DNA from: Priapulus caudatus
Taxonomy: Eukaryota; Priapulida; Priapulimorpha; Priapulimorphida; Priapulidae
Reading direction: 5' to 3'
Length of the DNA stretch: 26,194 nt
Assembly: GCF_000485595.1 (NCBI RefSeq)
Contig: NW_014577273.1
Span: 101,021 to 127,214, forward strand
This document shows, piece after piece, positions 1 to 11,200 of the stretch. The translations under genes and the position numbers were made by a program. Each line of letters opens with the position of its first letter. Position 1 is the first letter of the stretch. The notes under the pieces are model-generated. The model searched no databases. It saw only the letters and a list, made by a program, of their open reading frames with translations, and had not been told where the DNA came from.

Positions 1-1126
1 TTCTCACTCTCCCAGTCTTTACGCTTTCACCGGATGCTGACACTGACTCGCAATTTCGCTGGCAGCCGGAAGAAGACTGCCTGGGGACTTGGAAGTTCTA
101 TTCAGGAATGTGAATGATGCTTCATGAGAGAGCCTCCTATGCATGCGAGTGAGGTCAGTGAAAGATCCAATTTATTGCTAGAGCTGATTTGTGGTGCTGC
201 GTATGACCGAACAATGTGAGCAGTGATAGCAAAGGAAGTGAATGATGCCAGAAAACAGACTCTTCACACTAAATCTAGAACTCTAGAGAAACATTCCTCC
301 AACCCAGGCAGGCACTGAACAGCACATTAATCGCTCTCTACCAGGCCAACTGTTGGAACAAGCAATTGTCATGGATCCAAATGCCAGAACCATCTGACTG
401 CCAGGGCTGGACCAAAAGGAAAACAACTGTGGGGTGTGCTGGAGCCTCTTTGCGACCACTCTCCCTGAAGCAGCAAAATCGTGTCATGAATTAACACTGT
501 CGCTGCGGAAAGCTGTGCAGGGTCCGTGTGCGTGGCTGATCGCCTGCAAGTGCTGCCAAAGCTTGCACTCAAGTGCAGTGCACTGTCGCTTCTTGTTCTG
601 GGAGACTGTTGAGATTTGAACATTACCAATAGGATATTTGAAAACTAGTATTCGACTTTCTTTGAAACGTAATTCGACCTACCTTGACCTAAACGCATGT
701 CCTTTAGTTCTGGCAATCTTAAAAGTATCACAAATGAATTGAAATGGCGGTCATCCCCAATTAGTGGAAAATTGGACACCTTAAAACGTTTTTCTACACT
801 GTTTGGTTCCAAAATTAAGTGCGTTTGCACATTAGACCCGGATTGTGGACTGGGGCCATCTTGGATTTTGACCTCTCACGGTCCTCAGAGGTTTTCAAAT
901 CTGACCTTTGCTTCTCCCTCCACACATCGCCCTGAAAAAGTAACGCACTCGGCGCCATGCGGGAGTCCGGGTATACTAACTATGGCCTCGAGAAACGCTT
1001 TCATGCTCCTTCTCATAAAACATGCAACAATGGTCCCCTGTTGTTGTGGTTATCTTGCGCGGTTGGCCTGCACTACTTTGGTGATGCAGCACCCCAAAAC
1101 CTCGTAGAGGCGGACAAATAGTGCAA
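1..1126. other. Upstream flank, no gene recognised
   Basis: Moderately mixed-composition DNA. The open frames here are short and show no domain or splice structure that I can recognise. I see no RNA gene and no clear transposon ends. It may be intergenic, or a far-upstream intron of the SDR gene if that gene has a distant non-coding first exon. Confidence 0.4.
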
Positions 1127-1391
1127 GTTCTCTCATCACACGAGCCGAAAATTACACGTCAATACGTGCACAGTTCTCTCATCACACACCAAAATGTAAC
1201 GATAATAGTGCCACAGTTCTCTCATCACACACCAAAATGTAACGATAATAGTCCACGGTTCTCTCGTCACGCACAAAATGTAACGGTAATAGTCCACGAC
1301 TCCACGGTTCTCTCGTCACGCACCAAAAATGTAACGATAATAGTCCACGGTTCTCTCGTCACGCACCAAAATGTAACGATAGGGTTTGACG
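1127..1391. repeat. Minisatellite, six units of about 42-49 bp
   Basis: The phrase GTTCTCTC starts units at 1127, 1173, 1216, 1258, 1307 and 1350, so unit lengths are 46, 43, 42, 49 and 43 bp plus a last partial unit. Each unit continues with a variant of ATCACACACCAAAATGTAACG and ends near AATAGTCCACG. The first unit is the most diverged. Units 4-6 share CGTCACGCAC where units 1-3 have CATCACAC, so the array has two sub-types, as expected from local amplification. Any reading frame through it is a by-product of the repeat. Confidence 0.92.
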
Positions 1392-2304
<913 letters not shown>

Positions 2305-2657
2305 ACACATCCATGCTCACCAAGTGAAAAGCCCAGCCTGTTAACCCCACTCAACCTTCTGGTCTATTCAAGACCACATACATAATTGGAAATTCAGACA
2401 TTTTCCAACATATGCAACTAAAAATACAACAATCTAAGATTTTAAAATACTGAATATACCAGCCGAATTTATATATAATTAAGACGAGAGCTTACAACGA
2501 ATGATTAATTGTAATTCACTCTCTCTTTATCTAATTCATATAAAACATATCGACAGATGCATCAAAGTGATGAAATATTACAACCGCCACGTCAACGATA
2601 AAAATAACTACACGCACTTATTATTCGCTACTTAGCCATAGTTAATATTATGTACCA
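2305..2657. other. AT-rich spacer, no gene
   Basis: AT-rich sequence between the CT microsatellite and a small transposon. No open frame of note, no recognisable motif and no hairpin of note. Confidence 0.5.
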
Positions 2658-2894
2658 TGTATACCCAGGGCGTAGCTACGGGGGGCCTGGGGGGGGGGCA
2701 CGAGCCCCCCCCAAAATTTCTTGTGCCCCCCAGGTGCCCCCCACTAAAAATTCATGCTTGATAAAAAAAAATTGAATTAAAAACAATGCCGTTACAAAGA
2801 AAAGTTATATATTGTTCCCCCCCCACGAAAATGTAAGGAGCCCCCAGTGCCCCCCCCCCGCTGGAAAAATCCTAGCTACGCCCCTGGGTATACC
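2658..2894. mobile_element. hAT-like miniature inverted-repeat element with 8-bp target-site duplication
   Basis: The element runs from 2666 to 2886 (221 bp). Its left end starts CAGGGCGTAGCTACGG and its right end finishes CCTAGCTACGCCCCTG, which are near-exact inverted repeats of about 16-19 bp. The flanking octamers are TGTATACC (2658-2665) and GGTATACC (2887-2894), 7 of 8 matching. CAGGG...CCCTG ends with an 8-bp duplication are typical of the hAT superfamily. The inside has no coding capacity; it is rich in C and G homopolymers (GGGGGGGGG near 2691, CCCCCCC near 2704, 2816 and 2852) around an AT-rich core. It is therefore a non-autonomous copy. Confidence 0.85.
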
Positions 2895-3141
2895 TGCTAG
2901 TATCACATACCACCTACCGGAAGATTGATATCCTGTTAGTTAATACCCACGTTGCATTTATAAAAATATAAAAATTCAAATTAAACGCATTAAATATTAC
3001 GAGCAGGAAATCCGCTCACCCGCGCCCACGAGCTCTTGTACGCTACAGCACCAAGCACCTCGGCTCTCCACAACGATTCTGAAGAATGTCGCCGTCTACT
3101 GCCATGCAATGAACATCTCACCGACAAGCCGCCAGCGTGCA

Positions 3142-3172
<31 letters not shown>

Positions 3173-3853
3173 GAGAGAGAGACGAGAAGCGTGGACTTGC
3201 CTGGGGTCTAGACTACAGTGCTGGCAAGCTACGCGATGAATGCATGCGTGGCAAAATGCTTGCTCAGACATGCTGCGGCTGTTGGCTGGCTGGTATGGCT
3301 GTTTGCACGCAGAGCAGGGCTCTCGCTCTGGGAGGGAATAGATGGATCGATCGATCGAGGGCTCATTAATCAATACTGCCCTGGCAACAGGAAGTCAGAC
3401 TCCAGCGAAATTCACGATTGCATCTCACTAGCCCACAAATTATTTTTGCGGATTTTCACTGGATTGCGAGTACGGTCGGTGGTATGGATATAGGAAACCT
3501 GATATGTATGAGATCGAAATGAAAACAATGCAATTACCCAGCAGAATAATAATGCATAGACGCATAGGTGCACATAAACACAAAATAACTGCTCAAAAAT
3601 CATTACTTCCAAAATAGCGTACATAACAAACCATACGTGAACTATGATTATTTTTGTACTGGATCCGTCGAAAAGCATCTGTACATAAGGCTATCCCGCA
3701 AATAATACACACACGCGTACAGCAAACAAAACTAGAAAGGGCAGTTGTCGCCAACTACATGTATCCCCCGTGATCTAGTATGAATGAAATATCTCTGTAA
3801 GGACGTAGAAGGTAGGTAAAGTTAAATAAGTCACAAAGACAAAGGTTTGTTAC
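2895..3853. other. Spacer with a GA microsatellite, no gene
   Basis: No gene recognised. A short pure (GA)n tract lies at 3141-3182, and a GATCGATCGAT run at about 3346-3356. Two open frames spanning the GA tract read Arg-Glu repeats and are explained by it. Confidence 0.5.
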
Positions 3854-4333
3854 ACAAACCCATCTGCGCTGAGATGTGCAAGTATGTTAAAATTGGTTGC
3901 CTTAGGGGTTTTGGTACGCGACACACCTTCTCCGCCAAGATGTGTAAGTATATCCAAGTTTGGTAGCGCTAGGTCAATTATGGGCCGAGTTATAGAGCGG
4001 AAGGGAAATATGATCAAGGTCAAGGAAAGGTCAAATAAAGGTCGTAGTGACCTGGTTTTGGTACGCTGCGCACCTTCTCCCCAAGATGTGTAATTACCAA
4101 GTTTGGTAGCGCTAGTCAATTAGGGGCCGAGTTATAGAGCGGAATGGAAATATGATCAAGGTCAAGGTAAAGGTCAAATATAGGTCGCAGTGACCTGGTT
4201 TTGGTACGCGACACACCTTCTCCCTAAGATGTGTAAGTAGACCAAGTTTGGTCACGCTAGGTCAATTAAGGGTCGAGTTATAGAGCAGAAGGGAAAATAT
4301 AGGCGGCGGCGGCTGGACAGACATGAAACCATA
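3854..4333. repeat. Tandem array of about 145-bp units (one partial plus three)
   Basis: The phrase TTTTGGTACGC starts units at 3909, 4056 and 4199, giving spacings of 147 and 143 bp. A more diverged partial unit precedes the first (3854-3908). Each unit has ACACCTTCTCC, AAGATGTGTAA, CCAAGTTTGGT, GCGCTAGGTCAATTA or variants, then GAGTTATAGAGC. The first two full units end in purine-rich strings of AGGTCA-like words, including exact TCAAGGTCA at 4014-4022 and 4156-4164; the third lacks that tail. The array may be the body of a larger interspersed repeat ending at the hairpin at 4334-4364. Confidence 0.88.
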
Positions 4334-4364
4334 GTATCCCCGCCGACTTCGTCGCAGGGGATAC
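4334..4364. repeat. Perfectly paired terminal hairpin
   Basis: GTATCCCC and GGGGATAC form 8-bp outer arms, and CGAC...GTCG pairs inside around a TTC loop, with a two-base bulge on each side. It sits at the end of the 145-bp tandem array, and GTATCCCCC occurs again near 3762, so the two may mark the ends of one repeat element of about 600 bp. I recall similar hairpin ends as common in marine invertebrate repeats, but I cannot name a family. Confidence 0.6.
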
Positions 4365-4427
4365 AAATATACAATCGTGTGACGAATATGTATTAACCGT
4401 CAAGTTATATGTGTACACGAGTGTACC

Positions 4428-4515
4428 TGCGTGCGTGCGTACGTACATGTGTAGATAGCGATAGAGACAGCGTCAGAGACAGAGACAGAGACGGGCGGGC
4501 GGACGGACGGACGAA
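4428..4515. repeat. Compound microsatellite (CGTA, GACA, GACG)
   Basis: Short runs of CGTGCGTGCGTACGTA, then CAGAGACAGAGACAGAGACG, then GCGGACGGACGGACGAAC. Simple sequence with no gene. Confidence 0.75.
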
Positions 4516-4632
4516 CAGATAGATGGATAAATGGAAAGCCTGTAATGTGCATGTGAAAGAATTGGGTAACAACCACATTTATACTTCAATTACAATTTCA
4601 GATGCTTGTATTTGCTTTCACAATCGTTCAAC

Positions 4633-4633
4633 A

Positions 4634-4679
<46 letters not shown>

Positions 4680-4704
4680 AGAAGAAGAAGAAGAAGAAGA
4701 AGAA
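4633..4704. repeat. (ACG)n to (AAG)n trinucleotide repeat
   Basis: About 15 ACG triplets run to 4678 and switch abruptly into about nine GAA triplets. Translations give homopolymer Thr/Lys on the + strand and poly-Ser on the - strand, flanked by unremarkable sequence. I read it as a microsatellite about 280 bp upstream of the first coding exon, not as a coding low-complexity domain. Confidence 0.88.
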
Positions 4705-4981
4705 ACAATGACTATTGATTGCAGCTTACTACAATGACTCTGACGTTTAGAAAGAGTATAGAGATGCCTAAGGAACAATGATGCTACAGCTAAGGTTTCT
4801 GAGCTAGAACTCTGATTTCTACAACCTGGCGATCGTGACAAAACAACAGAAAGAAGAATACGAAGAACAGTGCGATCACGTACATAGTGTTAAATTGAAT
4901 GTGTGTCATATAATGTTCTTCACGCTACACTAATGACATCATCTCATCGCTCCGTATTTGGCTTCTATGTTGTAGGAGAAG
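4705..4981 (+). promoter_or_regulatory. Immediate upstream region of the SDR coding start, with a possible splice acceptor
   Basis: No TATA box or initiator that I would trust. The bases before the start codon read TTGGCTTCTATGTTGTAG followed by GAGAAG and the ATG. TTGTAG after a T-rich stretch could be a 3' splice site at about 4974-4975, meaning a non-coding 5' exon lies further upstream. The alternative is that this is plain 5' UTR. Either way the ATG at 4982 is the first in-frame start before the Rossmann motif. Confidence 0.35.
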
Positions 4982-5212
4982 ATGACGGCATCAGCTGAGG
5001 AGGAGGAGGTGGGATCAGTGAACGCGTGCAGCAGCAGCAACACCAGCAGCCCGGTCACTGCCTCCTCCCCAGAAGTGCACGTCATCACGGGCGGGGGAGG
5101 CTACGTGGGACTGAACATCGCGAGGGAGCTACAGGCCAAGGGGCATCGCATCGTGCTCTTCGACATCAGCAAGCCGACGGAAATGCCCCACCCTGACATG
5201 AAGTTTGTGCAG
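4982..5212 (+). CDS. SDR42E1: SDR exon encoding the NAD-binding loop
   Basis: Starts at ATG 4982 and gives 77 codons ending DMKFVQ, then the donor CAG|GTAACA. The first ~30 residues (acidic and Ser/Thr-rich) precede the Rossmann fold and are probably disordered. EVHVITGGGGYVG and RIVLFDISKP follow. The frame stays open past the donor into intron 1 as far as 5269, but the similarity to SDRs stops at the donor. Confidence 0.88.
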
Positions 5213-8200
5213 GTAACAGTTGCAATCACATTCGAGTTTGTTGTTATTTCTATTAGGTGTATTTTTTGACTGATGATAGCAGCCCAGCACTCTTAATGGT
5301 AGACATTGATAGCTCATCAAACAGGAAAGTTCCATCTTAGTTGGGAGTACAGCTAGTTAACATAGCCCTCTCTGCAATACCACAAAACTGTGGGGTGTAT
5401 TGCTATGTTGGGGTAGTACCAACAAGTGGGTTTGGTCCCAAGCTCATAAACGTGGTGAAAGATCACACGATAAGACGTGCCTACGTATACATCTTTTCAC
5501 TGACGATGCGGTTATTTACCATACAGTTTACAGTAAAGATGGCCAAGTACCCCCGCAGAGTATCATTACCTGTGTTGAAAAATGGACTTCAACCTGGGGC
5601 ATAAATTTCAATCCTGACAATTGCTCTTAACCTTTGCCTACTCACTTTTTCTTGAGTACGTATCACTTGTTTGACGTTTGTATATATTTACACTAACCTA
5701 CTAATATTTCGGTGTTATCATAAGAAGCGACCTTTGCTGAAACGCCTACATTGATAACATTTTCAAAAAGACCACTCACTCTTTGGGCATGCTTAGTAAC
5801 CCCTTAACCCTTCTGTTGCTTTCACATCATTTTTTGTTGACAATAAACCCCGGTTCCTGACCTTTAAACCACGGTCCTCGCGTTTTAAAAATATGCCTCA
5901 TCGGACTGAGCCTTGTATACCCTACAAAACCACCAGCGATTGGAATCTATTCAATACAAAGCCGCAAGTTGGTACACGAGAAACTACAATACAAGATCTA
6001 GAAATATTCTCACCGATATGCCTAATGCAAGCGTCTACAAGACTTATCATGGCCACGTTGAAATTGCTATCTCTCATCTTGTTTAATGAAATCCTCTTGG
6101 CATAGTCTCTCGTCTGCCTCTGACCATTGTTTCCACCATGTCTCGTCCTCAAAAAGGACCCATGCGTATTTACTTAATTTGTTTCGGTAATTCCTTACTG
6201 AAACTCACTTCCGTCATCTGTAGTAAACTGTGTGTGAAAATCTTTTTGACGTCACATCATAAACACACCATCTTCCTTATAGTCCGTTGGACTCTGAAGA
6301 ATTACCATTACAACATTACGAGATTTTCATCTGACCCTTTAATATGGGCACAGGCGTGGCCCACTAATAGTGAGCTATAGCGCAGTGAAGGCTATGGTGA
6401 CTAGGAGTTAAGTTGGGAGCTAGCTAGCTAGTAATTACAAGTGTGCACTAATTATAATAATTTTAATAATTATAATAAAAAAAATCATTATAATTTTGCG
6501 ACATTCAGCTTCTAATGTACCGTGCACATGCTGCTGACATGATGTAAATATTTATCGTGAGCCAATCAACAATCTGTCGGCCACGAGACGTGTTCTATCC
6601 GCTTAGGAGGTAATGTACACAGTGCTCTTGGTGTTATGCACGTACCCGTCAGTCTAGCTGCAGCGCTGTTTACATTTGGAAGCTGCTGCACTGCTCACTT
6701 TACGCTCTACTGCAAACGCGAAGAAAAACTCGCAATGGTTTGCACAGGCCAGATGGCGTTTCTGTGGCATCGACATCTGACGGAGAGCATTTTGCGGCTG
6801 CAAAGAATAAACATGGATCAAAAATCAATATGGAGTATAAAAGAGACCCAACCGACACGGGCGTGGCATACCCTCGTGATTCTGAATTGGCAATAAATGC
6901 TATAAACGATTGTATAACATGATGAGAATTCGCTACGGTATTTTTATAGTGGTTTGTGTGAGATTGTTATTTATTACGCCCTCACGATTACCATGTGTCC
7001 GATTATCACCCGCGTGCGTGTCTTGATAATTTCATCGTGCTAGATCAAGAAAAGCACATTTAGTATTCATGAGACGATGCATTTCTGAAGATCCTGTTTT
7101 GCAGACGATCCTGTCTAGATATTTCTGCAGGCTTGAAGCTATAGTTCAGCATTGATGAGAGATTATACAGTAACTATCTGTATCACGAAAATTAATATAC
7201 ACTGCATGTAATAACATTTGGAAATAAATTGTTTGTATATATATGTTCGTAGCAGTGTTATTGCGGTTGTTGAAATCTAGGGGTAGCTGCAACGCAATTG
7301 CTACCAGTAGCCAACTGAGCAATTACTTTGATTGTGAGAGACAAGTTGCACCGTTGTCTATACTACTTTCTCTCAAATTTGGATTGAAAAGTCACAGTCA
7401 TTGATCTAACAAACCATGGATCGATCAGGGTTCTACGTTAGAGTTTCTACGCCATGAAAGTCGACCCGCCTCCTAACACACATGATCTAATAATTTGCTT
7501 ATTTTGTCGTCAAACAACGATAGCTTTACGAAAATAAAACCCTGTCAGCCATGCTGGCAACCGTTCGATCAGACTGACTGTTTATATAATGCCGGGACAT
7601 TATTATATGATTGGTAGCCCAATTACAACAGGACTAGCTTTATTCAGTATTTTATAATGAAGATTTATATTAGAGAGGTTTTTTCCGTAGAAGTAATGTT
7701 TTTTAGATTGCCTACATCTGGTATTTTTATTTTCAACGAAAAGAAATGTTGCTTTGCATTGAAATCGGTTGAAATGAACTCTCTTGTGACATAGGAACTA
7801 TAACTGTTGATGGAACTTGCACTTGGGGAAAGGGGCAATCTGAAATGCCTCGTTCGAATGTGAAACATACGGGTTTCGCTGGACTCCTAACGATTGCGAA
7901 TATATCCTAAGCACAAGTTGAAATGGCGCTTTCTTCGTCTCGCAGTTGCGGTGAGCCGGCGCATCCAACCGCTAGCTGCGCAGAATAACTCGGGTTTTTA
8001 GGACGTAGAATTTACGAGGTTTGTGAGCGAATGTTTTAGTGGTGTATGCGCTGCGATGATACTTGCCGGGAATGTATCCGGCTCAGCGCAACAACATCAT
8101 AACCCTCGTAGACGTTATTCTCCGCTCATAATGGATCTTTCAGGCGGGTTAATGGATAGCGAAACTCTATGAAGCCTCGCGGTTATATTTATAAAGCGCC

Positions 8201-11200
8201 ACCATTTCAAGAATGTAGAGACATTATCCCGGTTATGGAGACTAAAACTAACTATGTAAACCAAAGGCAACACTGTCATTCTCAAAATGATAAACTGCAT
8301 GATAATAGCTTCCCAGTCTGACGTGAATAAAAAAAATTATTAATTAGTTTTCATCCGAAATAGCAACTGACTATTGATATGTGAATGTTGTATAGTCACA
8401 CTGGCAGCATTCATGGCTAGTATGAATACGTAATCAGACCACTTGCGTGATGAATTCACATGCAGTAGCCGCGTGTAATTATACAGCAACCTCATGTGGA
8501 TTGCTCTGCAGAATGGCTTTGTATGAACATTCTCTGCGTTACGTAGTACCTCTGACATCTGACATTTAATGTATAGCCATCACGGGGTTGGAGGCAGCCA
8601 TCTGCGCGGAGTCGGCCGTAAATAATCCATAATAATATTATAGGTTCTGGAATTTTGATGGGATGATCGGGATTCAAGATTATTTCGATGTGCATGCCGG
8701 AAGAAACAAGTTTGATTTCAAAAATTTACTGCGCCGCTCCTATCTGCAAAAATTCCGTCATACGCAGTGCATAACCCCAAGAGTAGATAATAACACATGT
8801 GTGTTATTATCTACTCTTGATAACCCCTAATGCAGTTGCATCTTGGAATCTGTTGGTTATCTGATAATGCTCTGTTTAATACATTTGGTTCACTTGTTCC
8901 TGGATAAGAATATTATCTGGCAGGTTTATGTATTGGTTCATCGAGTAGACAGATTGACCTTTTCTTAACCTCAGTTTTGACCTCAGTGTACTGTTGCGAT
9001 CTTCACTGAATGCAAAAGACAAATCTAAATCTAAATATCACAAGCAGTTCTCCTATAAATTTAATACAGAACCACTTAAGCACATGTATAATATGTAATG
9101 GCTTGATAGAACACCGAAGTTGCGATGAAATGCAGGTGTTACGTGTATCAGTTACTTCTTGTCACTGCAATATATATATCAGGAGTAGATAATAGGGATT
9201 CCCTATTATCTACTCCTGATATATATATATATATCACTGCCACATATAACGATTGTTATGTCAGCTCTGTTCGCACCGAGAGTGGGCAGACGTCTGCAGT
9301 TTTATCTAGAAAATAAAGCAGAAATTAATTAGAAATTTTGTAATTAAAACCATTTGGCCAAAATGCAATTATGTCTGTTTATGCTGCGTGACCTTACTGA
9401 CAAGCACACTCTGCCAACGGGGCCAATGTATGTGGCCCCGAGACGTACGAGCGCATTCTAAAATAGCTCAAGATCTATACTTATACATGCGGCTACTATC
9501 GTTAGTTTGCAGACAAATGATTGCTTAATAACCCAGACGGCTTCTAACGTCATAACACCGTAGGGAATGCATTTATGCGAGTCGTTTTCATAATTTTAAA
9601 TCGAATAAATCTTCTAGGCAAATCGAGCACTGTTTCGCCATTATAATGTACGAGTGTGGAAGTTGTACAAGAGTCCATAATAGACTAAAAAATTGCATAA
9701 AGATTTTTTTCTTATGAAAGATGCTTGATACTCTCGAAGTTATTATAACGCTCGTGTGTATTGACGGCATTTATCGATCTTACACGAGTCAAGATGAGGC
9801 TTCATTGGATAAACATGATATCAGCAAGAGTGATATCATAGATAACAACATAATTATCGCATGTTATATGTGAGTTCTGATATCAGGTGAGCTGCTCTTT
9901 TCAGTGATTTTTTTTATTGATTTGATTTTTATAATTTAGTTTGATTTTTATTGTAACAAATCTTAGTGCTAACGTAGGGTGACGACTGGGGGATAGCACG
10001 AGGGAAAAATACAGGCAGGTGCGTGTGCGTGCGCGTGCGCGTGTGTGTGCGTGTGCGTGTGTGTGTGTATGTGTGTGTGTGTGGCTGTACGTTCTCACTC
10101 TATAGTGCAGTGGGAGGGGAGCAGAGGTGGGGGGGGCACCACCGAGCCCCACGCGTCTTGCTTTGTATAGCCTTTCCACACCGATATCTCGTGATGAAAA
10201 TTTGCCAAAGATTTGCCAAAAATTTGCCAATTTGGCAAGATTGCCCAATCGACAACGCGTGCAAAGCCCACCTGGTCCCTGCTATACTTGTGGCACAACA
10301 TGTTGCAGCGTGTAAAATTACACGATACAGTAACTAGTCGAATAATTTAAGTCGAAGGTGACGAATTTAAAACTCTCATGTTCAATTAGACTATTGCTCT
10401 GAGATTGACATATGACATTGAATAGTTGTCACTTTCTCGCAACTTGGATGCTGCGTCAGCGAGTCAATGTATATACATACTATATATACTATATATATAT
10501 ACTATATATATATATATAATATATAAGCTGCCGTTCACACGAGGAGCAAAGTTGCGTTCACGACGCTAAAAATATACGGCGGCTTGCTTAGCGCTGAATG
10601 CTCGCGGCTTGCTAACGCGGAATATATTCACCGCGCCCATCTAAGCCGCGTATACTTCGTCACCGACGCTGGCCGCGTATTGCTCACACCCGCTAGACTG
10701 GTACCCCGTTCTCGCCTGCAACGACGTTAGTGTAAGCGTGTGGAACTCGCGACCGACAACCAGTCTATCTATTCCTGGCTAGCTAACCCTGCGAATCTCC
10801 GTGTAACTCGTCGTGACGCATTTTTACCAGAACTTGAGCACGCAACAAGTACGCGTACCAGCTAGGCCGTGTATACGTGTGAACGCAGCTATAGGGTTTT
10901 CAAAGCTTTTAAATTATAGCATGGGGGTGCTATACTCACTGCTGGGGGGGGGTCCGGGGCATGACCCCCCCGAAAATGTTTTGTAACTTGTAGAAGCTCT
11001 AAGATGCAATCTGGACACTCTGTGTTAATTTTGAAGCACTGCATATGGGGTGAAAATGTTTGTTTTGCCATGGGCAAAGCCACATCGGAAATTCAAAATA
11101 ATCATTTCTTGATGAAGCTAAGAAACACACTCCGGATTTGAAGTTTAACAATGAACCATTATTGTGGCCAGCTAGCCTACACAGTTGGTTGGATTGATTG

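Noticed and set aside
1127-1391. CRISPR-like direct repeats
   Set aside because: Repeat units are contiguous without unique spacers, and the surrounding sequence is animal-like.
4590-4841. Poly-Ser protein on the - strand
   Set aside because: Explained by the ACG/GAA trinucleotide repeat; the flanks have no recognisable protein.
6636-6922. Possible small secreted protein (hydrophobic N-terminus, 86 codons)
   Set aside because: The hydrophobic start is weak, no homologous motif is recognised, and it is in a LINE-containing intron with no splice or conservation support.
10526-10890. A GC-rich promoter or CpG island in intron 1
   Set aside because: The inverted ends and the empty site in the second duplicate explain it as a TIR element insertion.
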